DNA of 64,000 nt, taken from the NCBI RefSeq assembly GCF_014306135.1, contig NZ_JACRWD010000001.1, positions 1,554,965-1,618,964 of the forward strand, read 5' to 3'. Shown piece after piece: positions 24,853 to 31,971 of the stretch (within the stretch, counting starts at the first letter, position 1; each line of letters opens with the position of its first letter). This stretch comes from Paraclostridium hominis (GTDB lineage: Bacteria > Bacillota > Clostridia > Peptostreptococcales > Peptostreptococcaceae). The position numbers were made by a program, and so were the translations under genes. The notes beneath the pieces are model-generated. The model saw only the letters and a program-made list of their open reading frames with translations, was not told the origin of the DNA and made no database searches.

Positions 24853-25041
24853 TTAATTTATAGTTATAGCCGAAACAGGACAATCATCTTTAGCATCTTG
24901 AGCTGATTCTAATAAATTTTCAGATATATCTTCTTTTACAGGAACAGATTTACCTTCATCATCCATACTAAATACTTCTGGGCAAGTCATTTCACATGCT
25001 CCACATCCTATACAAGTGTCTCTATCTACAAAAGCTTTCAT
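24853..25041 (-). CDS. Monocluster [4Fe-4S] ferredoxin
   Basis: 62 residues. CIGCGACEMTCP gives Cys10, Cys13 and Cys16, and the fourth ligand is Cys54 in DDCPVSAI; Cys20 is left over, as in Thermotoga-type ferredoxins. The 2[4Fe-4S] pattern of clostridial ferredoxins is absent. It is a soluble electron carrier. AAAGGAGACAAAAT precedes the ATG. The hemerythrin-like gene follows. Confidence 0.92.
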   Translation of the reverse strand: MKAFVDRDTCIGCGACEMTCPEVFSMDDEGKSVPVKEDISENLLESAQDAKDDCPVSAITIN

Positions 25042-25145
25042 TTTATTTTGTCTCCTTTTTTTAATTTTTTATATATTTTATTTACAATAATTTATTTTAA
25101 GAAAGTATTTGTTATATTATAAATATTTATATACTAAGATTTTTG

Positions 25146-25192
25146 GGAGGTAGTTTACTATATATTTATATGTTTCATAGTATCTACCTCCA
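25146..25192. repeat. Inverted repeat with ribosome-binding-like arms
   Basis: GGGAGGTAG (25146) and CTACCTCC (25192 end) pair, extended by TACTAT/ATAGTA, with a loop of about 15 bases. It lies in a spacer of about 400 bases upstream of the ferredoxin gene. Function unknown. Confidence 0.5.
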
Positions 25193-25330
25193 ATTTGATG
25201 ATATTTACGTGGTATACATAGAATACAATTTCTACCATTAAATTTCCGTAACATTAGTTACACATAAATATTTTTTTATTTAAACCCTTATATTTTACTT
25301 TAAATCCTAATTAAATCTTATCTTAAAATT

Positions 25331-25366
25331 AAAAAAGCTACTCTCAAATATGAGAATAGCTATATA
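25331..25366 (-). terminator. Orphan terminator-like hairpin
   Basis: AGCTACTCTC and GAGAATAGCT pair with one mismatch; six T follow in the minus direction. No minus-strand gene lies to the right, so it may limit antisense transcription or belong to a ferredoxin leader. Confidence 0.45.
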
Positions 25367-25385
25367 CCTTTATATTCTAATATCG

Positions 25386-25414
25386 TTGAAATAGAAACAA
25401 AACTTTAATATAAT
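25386..25414 (+). promoter_or_regulatory. Promoter and operator half-site of the MarR gene
   Basis: TTGAAA (25386-25391), 17 bases, TATAAT (25409-25414). GAAACAAAA at 25394-25402 lies in the spacer and recurs in the promoter of the MFS gene. Confidence 0.65.
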
Positions 25415-25448
25415 ATTGTTAATACGCCAACGGCTGGGAGGACAAGTC

Positions 25449-25922
25449 ATGAACAAAGAAGAACAGGTCATAATGGGTTTTAGGGACTTATTTAACAAGA
25501 TGGTTTGGCTTAATAAGTTTAAGATGGAAGATAGTCTTAAAAGTTATAAGTCTTCTGAAGTACATTGCATCGAATACATTGGAAGAAATGTGGATTCCAA
25601 CGTAACAAAACTTGCAGAGTCCTTTTATATGACTAGGGGTGCCATGAGTAAAATAACTAAGAAGCTCCTAAAAAAAGGCATTATCGAAAGCTACCAAAAA
25701 CCAGATAACAAAAAAGAAATCTATTTTAGACTTACTGAGCAAGGTAAAGAAGTTTATAAAATCCATGAAAAACTGCACAAAGAGTTTCAAGAGCGTGATA
25801 AAGTCGTATTTGAACAAATAACTGAGGAACAATTTGACAGTATGCTTAGTTTCATAGAAAAGTATAGTAAGCATTTGGATTCAGAAATAAAGAAAGCTGG
25901 TATAGATATTAAGTCAAAATAA
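25449..25922 (+). CDS. MarR-family regulator of the MFS efflux gene
   Basis: 157 residues from ATG 25449, preceded by GGGAGGA. Winged-helix motifs: SNVTKLAESFYMTRGAMSKI, LLKKGIIESYQKPDNKKE and YFRLTEQGKEVY. It probably represses itself and the following MFS gene through GAAACAAAA sites at both promoters. Codon use is less AT-biased than in the neighbourhood (for example CGCC, GGCTGGG in the leader), which suggests that the pair was acquired. Confidence 0.85.
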   Translation: MNKEEQVIMGFRDLFNKMVWLNKFKMEDSLKSYKSSEVHCIEYIGRNVDSNVTKLAESFYMTRGAMSKITKKLLKKGIIESYQKPDNKKEIYFRLTEQGKEVYKIHEKLHKEFQERDKVVFEQITEEQFDSMLSFIEKYSKHLDSEIKKAGIDIKSK

Positions 25923-25947
25923 ATTTAAATAATGAAAATAAAATACA

Positions 25948-25986
25948 AACAGCCCAACTCTATTGAGAACGGGCTGTATTTTTTTA
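25948..25986 (+). terminator. Terminator of the MarR gene
   Basis: ATACAAACAGCCC pairs with GGGCTGTAT; six T follow. Confidence 0.8.
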
Positions 25987-25997
25987 TCACCATTTTG

Positions 25998-26038
25998 TTG
26001 ACAAGGAAACAAAATGATGATACGATAAATTTGTTTCC
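25998..26038 (+). promoter_or_regulatory. Promoter and operator of the MFS gene
   Basis: TTGACA (25998-26003), 17 bases, TACGAT (26021-26026). GGAAACAAA (26005-26013) and TTTGTTTCC (26030-26038) form an inverted repeat overlapping the spacer and start site, a likely MarR site. Confidence 0.7.
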
Positions 26039-26076
26039 AAGGAACCAAAATAATAACTTTTGAAAGGAGTATTTAA

Positions 26077-27312
26077 ATGTTTAAATTTAAATCAAAGGAT
26101 AAACAAAATATAGAACAAACTATAGATAAACACGCTTTAATATTTGGTCTTATCTCTGTGTTTCTTTGCGGAATAGGCTTTAGTATCATAATGCCTGTCG
26201 TTCCATTTTTAGTTCAGCCTTATACAAGTACTCCTGGACAACAAGCTATATTTGTTACTCTTCTTACCTCTGTTTATGCGGTCTGCGTATTTTTTGCAGC
26301 TCCCGTACTTGGAGCTTTAAGTGACAAGTATGGTCGTCGTCCATTGCTCTTAGTATGCCTTTTAGGGTCTGCAATTGGGTACTTAGTTTTTGGTATAGGA
26401 GGAGCACTATGGGTACTATTTGCTGGGCGCATAATAGAAGGTATAACAGGAGGTAGCATAAGCACTATCTTTGCATATTTTGCAGACATCATTCCTCCAA
26501 AACAAAGAACCAAATACTTTGGATGGGTCAGTGCAGTTGTAGGTCTAGGAACGGTTATTGGACCAACTCTAGGGGGATTTCTTGCCAAGTTTGGTTATTC
26601 TGTACCTATGTATTTTGGAGCAATAATAACTTTACTAAATGTTGTTTATGGAGCATTTTGTATGCCTGAAAGTCTTGATATTAATAATAGACTTAAAGAG
26701 ATTACCTTTGTAAGAATGAATCCATTTACACAACTTGCAAATATACTTTCTATGAAAAACTTAAAAATGCTACTTATTTCAGCATTCTTACTTTGGATAC
26801 CCAACGGATCTTTACAGGCAGTTTTTTCACAATTTACAATGGATACTTTCAATTGGAAGCCTGCAATAATCGGACTTATGTTTTCAATTATGGGCTTTCA
26901 AGATATCATTTCACAAGGTTTCATAATGCCAAAGCTTTTGAAAATACTTAGTGATAAACAGATAGCAATTCTTGGAATGGTTTCGGAGATTATAGGCTAC
27001 AGTCTTATTGCAGCATCGTCTTTATTTTCATTCTACCCTATTTTTATCGCTGGAATGTTTATATTTGGTTTTGGTGATTCAATCTTTGGGCCTTCATTTA
27101 ATGGTATGCTATCTAAGTCTGTTGATTCTAGTGAACAAGGAAGGATTCAAGGAGGTAGCCAATCTATTCAGGCCTTAGCAAGAATGATTGGTCCTATCAT
27201 TGGAGGTCAAATCTATGTATCACTTGGCCATGCCGCACCCGCTTTTATGGGTATGATACTTATAGTAGCGGCAATACCAGTTTTATACAAGAAGACTAAT
27301 GTAAATATGTAA
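26077..27312 (+). CDS. MFS drug efflux transporter (TetA-like)
   Basis: 411 residues, 12 helices. Motif A between helices 2 and 3 is GALSDKYGRRPLLLVCLLGS, and motif C in helix 5 is GLGTVIGPTLGGFLAKFG, which defines drug:H+ antiporters of the 12-helix TetA/Bmr class. A MarR gene lies upstream with matching operator sites. The substrate is unknown; tetracycline-type drugs are only one option. AAAGGAG precedes the ATG by nine bases. Confidence 0.85.
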   Translation: MFKFKSKDKQNIEQTIDKHALIFGLISVFLCGIGFSIIMPVVPFLVQPYTSTPGQQAIFVTLLTSVYAVCVFFAAPVLGALSDKYGRRPLLLVCLLGSAIGYLVFGIGGALWVLFAGRIIEGITGGSISTIFAYFADIIPPKQRTKYFGWVSAVVGLGTVIGPTLGGFLAKFGYSVPMYFGAIITLLNVVYGAFCMPESLDINNRLKEITFVRMNPFTQLANILSMKNLKMLLISAFLLWIPNGSLQAVFSQFTMDTFNWKPAIIGLMFSIMGFQDIISQGFIMPKLLKILSDKQIAILGMVSEIIGYSLIAASSLFSFYPIFIAGMFIFGFGDSIFGPSFNGMLSKSVDSSEQGRIQGGSQSIQALARMIGPIIGGQIYVSLGHAAPAFMGMILIVAAIPVLYKKTNVNM

Positions 27313-27328
27313 ACTACCCGTAAAATTT

Positions 27329-27371
27329 AAAGCCATTAGAATTCATTTATTTGAATTATAATGGCTTTTTT
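27329..27371 (+). terminator. Terminator of the MFS gene
   Basis: AAAGCCATTAGAATTCA pairs with TGAATTATAATGGCTTT; six T follow. Confidence 0.8.
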
Positions 27372-27418
27372 ACTAGATATCTTTAAATATGTTTTTTGAG
27401 AATAGTATTTTATATTTT

Positions 27419-27607
27419 TTATCTGTAATTTTTATAAAGAACAGGAACTTCTACTAATCCTAACAACCCTAAAATGATAATCCTAAAAAATTTAGAGATA
27501 TTTGCTAGTCTCAATATAAACTTTGGATTATCAGAAGAATTAAAAACTTTTAAAAGTTTCCATATATATTTGTTTGTACTAATATGTGTTTTTAAAAAAT
27601 TTGACAT
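27419..27607 (-). CDS. Small hydrophobic-tail protein
   Basis: 62 residues from ATG 27607, eight bases after AGGAGG; the TTG at 27613 is too close to that site. The N-terminal half is basic (MSNFLKTHISTNKYIWKLLK) and a hydrophobic helix follows (FFRIIILGLLGLVEVPVLY). No cysteine, so it is not an AgrD-type signal. No family recognised, but the translation signals are strong. Confidence 0.6.
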   Translation of the reverse strand: MSNFLKTHISTNKYIWKLLKVFNSSDNPKFILRLANISKFFRIIILGLLGLVEVPVLYKNYR

Positions 27608-27767
27608 ATACAAATCCTCCTAAGTTTAACCTTTAAAATCTTGGTAAATTAATTTACTTATAGAATATCATAAATTGTAACTTTTAATTTTAAAATGGAC
27701 TGAAATCTATAAATTTGGCACTGAAATATAACACTCTCTAAAATTTAGATTCATGATATAGTTAAAA

Positions 27768-27821
27768 ATAAAAGAGTATATCTATTTAAATTACTTAGTT
27801 TTATTAGATACACTCTTTTTA
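27768..27821. terminator. Terminator downstream of the DUF2798 gene
   Basis: AAAAGAGTATATCTA pairs with TAGATACACTCTTTTT with one mismatch. Confidence 0.7.
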
Positions 27822-27891
27822 TAATCATTATATTTTTTTAATTTATGTTCTTAATATAAACCTATACCTTATTATATAAAATTATATATAA

Positions 27892-28392
27892 TTACATAAC
27901 TTCATTTCCTACACACTGATTTTCCTTATTAAGCTGACTTTTAAAAATATTTCTAAAAATAAATCTTACAAGTGGTTGTATGAAAAATAACTGTGTAAAA
28001 AATGCAAATGGGAAATTAATCACTATATTTTGCATCCACTGCGTAATAATTTCTGTAGTCATACCATTAAAAAGAAAAGCTGCAACAAGTGACATCATTG
28101 GGCACATTAAAACCACCGTTGAACATATCATTGCTGTAGTTATTATATATGGCTTATCTTCTCTTGGATTTACAATACTAAAAGCTATCTTTTGTGAAAG
28201 TGGACCAGCTATAAACATTTCAAGTAAAATTGCAAATACAAATTCAATTGGAATCACTTTTACAGAAGCTATAAATACTTGATTAGACATTCCTCCCATT
28301 TCAATTGCAATATTGTAAAATACAAATAAAGGTACCGTTATTGCTACGGTTAAAACAGCAAAAAAACATTGTTGAAATTTTGTTGTTGGCAT
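27892..28392 (-). CDS. Tandem DUF2798 membrane protein
   Basis: 166 residues with four hydrophobic segments arranged as two similar halves (FFAVLTVAITVPLFVFYNIA with EFVFAILLEMFIAGPLSQKI; then ICSTVVLMCPMMSLVAAFLF with NFPFAFFTQLFFIQPLVRFI). This duplicated two-helix layout is DUF2798. The same family occurs at the left edge of the window. AAAGGAAG stands before the ATG. A strong hairpin with a T-run in its 5' leader suggests attenuation. Function unknown. Confidence 0.7.
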   Translation of the reverse strand: MPTTKFQQCFFAVLTVAITVPLFVFYNIAIEMGGMSNQVFIASVKVIPIEFVFAILLEMFIAGPLSQKIAFSIVNPREDKPYIITTAMICSTVVLMCPMMSLVAAFLFNGMTTEIITQWMQNIVINFPFAFFTQLFFIQPLVRFIFRNIFKSQLNKENQCVGNEVM

Positions 28393-28444
28393 AAAACATC
28401 TTCCTTTCTTTCTAATAAAATAATTATTTTAATTTTTTAAACAA

Positions 28445-28509
28445 CAAAAAAAGACACATATGCGCTTTTGTACCGTAATCAGATTTACGTGCAAAGCACC
28501 ACATGTGTC
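28445..28509 (-). promoter_or_regulatory. Leader terminator/attenuator of the DUF2798 gene
   Basis: A 57-base imperfect palindrome (GACACATGTG ... CATATGTGTC outer stem; GTGCTTTGCAC ... GTACAAAAGCG and CGTAA/TTACG inside) followed in the minus direction by eight T. It lies 5' of the minus-strand gene and no other minus gene precedes it, so it should act as a conditional terminator. I could not match it to a known riboswitch. Confidence 0.6.
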
Positions 28510-28748
28510 GTTATTCCTAGCTTGTTATTTAATTTATTATTAAATTAATTATACTAAATTTTTTATAAAAAATCAAATTTGTTCTAAGCTCTTCTTCTGA
28601 TATATCCAAAAGGAAATATTTCTATTATGTAGAATATATTATAAATTATTGTTTTTTGATTTTAATCATCAGATTTTTAATAGTAATACTGATTTTACTT
28701 AAATTAATGATAAGATTATAATTTTCTAAGTTAAAAAGGAGATTTAAA

Positions 28749-29159
28749 ATGAAATTAAAAAAAGTGCATATATTGGGATTAATAATTGTAGGTGGGTTAA
28801 TATTTACGAGTTTAGATACCTTCGATAATTCTCAAAATAAACTTACTAACCTAGATATTAATGAAAATAAATTTGAAATAAAAATTAATGAAAAAGGTCA
28901 AACTTATGGCAGTAATTTAGCTAATACAGAGTACGGTAATGAACCAGACTTAATATTAGTTGAAGCAGATAATGGTAAAAGTGGATATGTCTATAAAGAT
29001 GATTTTTACGACACAGCCAATCAACCTAAAAATCCAGAAGAAGCAGTAGCTTATACTAAAATGGTAGAAAAAAAAGTAAAAAAACATGGCTATTATAAAT
29101 CTATTCCTGTTTATGAAAAAGATGGAACAACAGTAATAGGTTCTTTTAAAATATGTTAA
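28749..29159 (+). CDS. Small exported protein with a GQTYGS motif
   Basis: 136 residues. An N-terminal hydrophobic segment (ILGLIIVGGLIFTSL) serves as signal or anchor. The exported part has GQTYGSNLANTEYGNEPDLI and ADNGKSGYVYKDDF, a motif pair recurrent in small Gram-positive exported proteins of unknown role, and it ends VYEKDGTTVIGSFKI. AAAAGGAG precedes the ATG. Function unknown. Confidence 0.65.
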   Translation: MKLKKVHILGLIIVGGLIFTSLDTFDNSQNKLTNLDINENKFEIKINEKGQTYGSNLANTEYGNEPDLILVEADNGKSGYVYKDDFYDTANQPKNPEEAVAYTKMVEKKVKKHGYYKSIPVYEKDGTTVIGSFKIC

Positions 29160-29203
29160 AAAAGTTATAGTACATACTTTAAATGTAATTAAATTGCAAA
29201 CTA

Positions 29204-29240
29204 AGAGAGCAATAACATTAAAAGTTATTGCTCTCTTTTT
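29204..29240. terminator. Bidirectional terminator between convergent genes
   Basis: AGAGAGCAATAAC pairs with GTTATTGCTCTCT, followed by TTTTT; its right arm overlaps the last codons of the gene at 29218. Confidence 0.85.
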
Positions 29241-29835
29241 GTGTTAGATAATACTCTTTAATTACATCTTTAAATTGACTACCACACCTTTCAACCTCTC
29301 CCATTACTTTATCAATTCCTTCTTTTGTATTAAACCAATTATGTTTATTTATGCCTTGAGTTTCTGTGGGATATACTATAAATTTTGTATTTGGATAAAC
29401 ACTTTCATAACACATGAGACATCTTCTTGCATGAAAAGCCTTACAACATATTATTGCTGTATTTACATCAATATCTAACTCATCAGTAATTTTTTTTGAA
29501 AAAATAGCATTTTCAAAAGTATATGTAGCTTTATCTTCTCTTAATATATATTGTTGTTTTACTCCATTTTTAATCAACACATCATTTAAAAATTCCCACT
29601 CTGTATCATAAATTTTATTATATACATTAGACTTTGAACGAGGCCCTGGAAAATATCCTCTATTAACACCAAACTTCCCTGATGGTAGTATAAATGATGC
29701 ATATCCATCATTCCAAAGCATAGCTGCTGTTTCTGCAATTTCTGCATATGACCCACCTGGAATAAAAATAATATCTGATTTTTTTAGTTCATCACTTATA
29801 AATATAAATTTAGTAATATCGTCAATATATTTCAT
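29218..29835 (-). CDS. YdcF/DUF218-family protein
   Basis: 205 residues without a membrane segment. DUF218 features: SDIIFIPGGSYAEIAETAAM near residue 20, ILPSGKFG, a TYTFENAIFSKK motif and TAIICCKAFHARRCLMCYE. The fold is an alpha/beta domain; related proteins were proposed to handle nucleotide-like substrates (YdcF binds SAM). GGAGGGGGATAA precedes the start. It is transcribed alone. Confidence 0.8.
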   Translation of the reverse strand: MKYIDDITKFIFISDELKKSDIIFIPGGSYAEIAETAAMLWNDGYASFILPSGKFGVNRGYFPGPRSKSNVYNKIYDTEWEFLNDVLIKNGVKQQYILREDKATYTFENAIFSKKITDELDIDVNTAIICCKAFHARRCLMCYESVYPNTKFIVYPTETQGINKHNWFNTKEGIDKVMGEVERCGSQFKDVIKEYYLTQKESNNF

Positions 29836-29980
29836 TTATCCCCCTCCGATATTTTTTATTCCTATAGTTTATCAATTTATTTAAATTATAACCTTGAAAG
29901 ACTTATTTAGTTACATTAATCAATTATAAAAAATAGCCCTTAAAATCTATTTTTTAAGTTTTAAGAGCTTTATGTTTATT

Positions 29981-30067
29981 TAAAATTTATTTCTTATCTT
30001 TTTTATTGATAGCAACTATACTGCATAAAATAGCAGCTCCTATAGCAATCCAAATAGCAATATTCAT
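29981..30067 (-). CDS. 28-residue membrane peptide
   Basis: ATG 30067 lies eight bases after GAGG. The peptide starts MNIAIWIAIGAAILCSIVAI and ends in a basic tail (NKKIRNKF): one membrane helix with a positive C-terminus, the pattern of small regulatory or toxin-like membrane peptides. A weak terminator hairpin follows at 29937-29975. No antisense RNA is evident. Confidence 0.45.
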
Positions 30068-30172
30068 TTAAAATCCTCTACCCTTCAAATTTCTATTTAT
30101 ATATTAAATACACAAATTAATTCATAATTGATACCTATTTATAATTTAATTATTTTTTCTCCCAATATATAA

Positions 30173-30418
30173 TCAGTGCTTACTATATCCTATTAAATTA
30201 GGATTTTCACAAGTATCTAAATGAAATTTAATCCATAAATTAAATTCTTCATCTGTAAATTCATTTACACTCGCTCTAAGCATATCTTCTATACCATCAG
30301 TTCCTATATGTATAATTTTTTTAATTTCATTTTCATCCATCATCTTTTCAATAATTAACCTACTATCCTCATCATAACCTTCATAATAATTTTTAATTTT
30401 TTCCTCTAAACTCTTCAT
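30173..30418 (-). pseudogene. Methyltransferase gene with internal deletion
   Basis: The open frame (81 residues from ATG 30418, preceded by GGGGGGAG) starts KIKNYYEGYDEDSRL, like the extreme N-terminus of clostridial class I SAM methyltransferases. It then continues directly with IHIGTDGIEDMLRASVN and FNLWIKFHLDTCENPNLIGY, like their C-terminus. The central SAM-binding core of about 170 residues is missing without loss of frame, and the end is cut short at YSKH. I infer an internally deleted, inactive remnant. Confidence 0.5.
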
Positions 30419-30650
30419 ACTCCCCCCCTGATAATTATTTATACTATCAAACATATACTTTCTTTAAATTGTAGTTGAATGTTTAGAATTTTTCATCCTA
30501 AACTAAAGTCTAATCCCCAAAAACACATTTTTACATATAGTTAATTTATTTTAAATATAAATTACTTTAAACACATTATTTTATTTACTACAATTATTTC
30601 CAAGTCTATACTTAAATTAAAACCTTTATTTAAATATTGGGAGGTGGTAA

Positions 30651-31172
30651 ATGAGTAGATTAAAATTAATTTTACCCAAAAAAGAACACAAAAAAATTAT
30701 TCTAGATTATAAAAAAGAGTTTCTTGAAAACAAAGATAGTATGGATGGTTCAGCTGGATTAAGCACTGCCAAAACTTTTGAAAATTGGTATAAATCAGTT
30801 CAAGATAATTTAAAAGAAGAAACTGTAGGAGATGGATTTGTTCCACCAACTACATACCTTGCTTTTAACAATGAAAATAAATTAGTTGGCATGATTGATA
30901 TTAGACATAGATTAAATGATTATTTATTAAATTTTGGTGGTCATATAGGATATAGTGTTAGGAAATCTGAAAGACAAAAAGGCTACGCAACCGAAATGCT
31001 AAATTTAGCCTTAAAAGAATGTGTAAATTTAGGAATTAAAAAAGTTTTAATTACCTGCGACAAAAACAATATTGCCTCAGCAAAAACTATAATAAATAAT
31101 GGTGGTAAACTGGAAAATGAAATTGCCAAAGAAGATAGAATAACGCAAAGATACTATATTACTTTGTGCTAA
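30651..31172 (+). CDS. GNAT-family acetyltransferase
   Basis: 173 residues. The acetyl-CoA loop is visible as VRKSERQKGYATEMLNLALK (R/Q-x-x-G-Y/A), after the beta-strand HIGYSV and before VLITCDKNNIASAKTIINNG. This subgroup often has unassigned small-molecule substrates. GGGAGGTGGTAA precedes the ATG. It is monocistronic. Confidence 0.87.
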   Translation: MSRLKLILPKKEHKKIILDYKKEFLENKDSMDGSAGLSTAKTFENWYKSVQDNLKEETVGDGFVPPTTYLAFNNENKLVGMIDIRHRLNDYLLNFGGHIGYSVRKSERQKGYATEMLNLALKECVNLGIKKVLITCDKNNIASAKTIINNGGKLENEIAKEDRITQRYYITLC

Positions 31173-31229
31173 CATCATAAAATAAATATTTATCATATTT
31201 TTTACATACATAACACTTTCTTTAATTTA

Positions 31230-31339
31230 TGTTATAATATGTCTATATGGCAAGTAAATCACAATAACACACTCATTAATTAATTTATTTGCTATTATTA
31301 TTAAGGGCAATTGGATTTTTTTAATCTAATTGCCCTTAA
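31230..31339 (+). ncRNA. Candidate small RNA
   Basis: An extended -10 element (TGTTATAAT, 31230-31238) in the spacer after the acetyltransferase gene is followed about 65 bases later by a strong terminator (TTAAGGGCAATTGGATT with AATCTAATTGCCCTTAA, 31301-31339). The transcript would be about 95 bases. The terminator alone may simply serve the upstream gene, so this is weakly supported. Confidence 0.3.
31301..31339 (+). terminator. Intrinsic terminator
   Basis: A 17-base stem with a T-rich loop between 31301 and 31339; it ends the acetyltransferase transcript or the candidate small RNA. Confidence 0.75.
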
Positions 31340-31467
31340 ATTATATAAAAAAACATATTCAGTGTTAATTATATTTAATTTTAAAAATACAAAATAATTT
31401 ATATTTTTAAGTTTATTTAATATGATAATATATTTACATATTGATTATTTCAAAAGGGAGTTGGATT

Positions 31468-31542
31468 ATGAAAAAAACAATTTTTGTCCAAAAAGATAGA
31501 AATAGTATTTATGATAAATTTAAGGGGGATAACAATGAATAA
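31468..31542 (+). CDS. 24-residue mini-cistron coupled to a membrane protein gene
   Basis: ATG 31468 lies eight bases after AAGGGAG and encodes a charged peptide (MKKTIFVQKDRNSIYDKFKG, ends DNNE). Its stop overlaps the start of the next gene (AATGAATAA), and the AAGGGGG site of that gene lies inside the mini-ORF. It may be a leader. It begins MKKT like the 27-residue ORF at 19557. Confidence 0.45.
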   Translation: MKKTIFVQKDRNSIYDKFKGDNNE

Positions 31543-31840
31543 TAAAAGTAATGATAAATTAGGAAAATTTCTTTTTTACTTTTCAATACTAATATCATTG
31601 CTTATTATATATTTCTGCACAAAGAATGGAAATATTAAAGAAAATTTAAATAACGGAAATTGGTTTAATACTTTAGGACTTATTCTAGTAAATATATTAA
31701 ATATATATGGAGGAATAAAAAGCAAAAATAATAATGAGGATGTAATTTTTAATACATATAGAATAAAAGGTTGTATGTTTATGTTAACTTCCATAATAAT
31801 ATTTGACTTCATTCCAAGATTGTATTTTACACTAGTATAA
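31535..31840 (+). CDS. Small membrane protein
   Basis: 101 residues from ATG 31535 with AAGGGGGAT in front. Three hydrophobic segments (FLFYFSILISLLIIYFC, LGLILVNILNIYGGI, GCMFMLTSIIIFDFIP), the middle one preceded by an Asn-rich loop. No family recognised. It overlaps the preceding mini-cistron by eight bases. A terminator follows. Confidence 0.55.
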   Translation: MNNKSNDKLGKFLFYFSILISLLIIYFCTKNGNIKENLNNGNWFNTLGLILVNILNIYGGIKSKNNNEDVIFNTYRIKGCMFMLTSIIIFDFIPRLYFTLV

Positions 31841-31865
31841 TCTATAAACTAATTATTTTTTAAAA

Positions 31866-31900
31866 AAAGAGGGTATAGTATTTCACTATGCCCTCTTTTA
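31866..31900 (+). terminator. Intrinsic terminator
   Basis: AAAAGAGGGTATAG pairs with CTATGCCCTCTTTT (one G-U). It is nearly the same as the hairpin at 20717-20750. Confidence 0.75.
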
Positions 31901-31971
31901 TACTTCCATATAAGGGTATAAGCTAATATATACGACAAATAACTAAAGATTTATATTAAGGAGTAATAAAC

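Noticed and set aside
27419..27607. AgrD-like autoinducer precursor
   Set aside because: No cysteine or serine in a thiolactone context and no agrB gene nearby.
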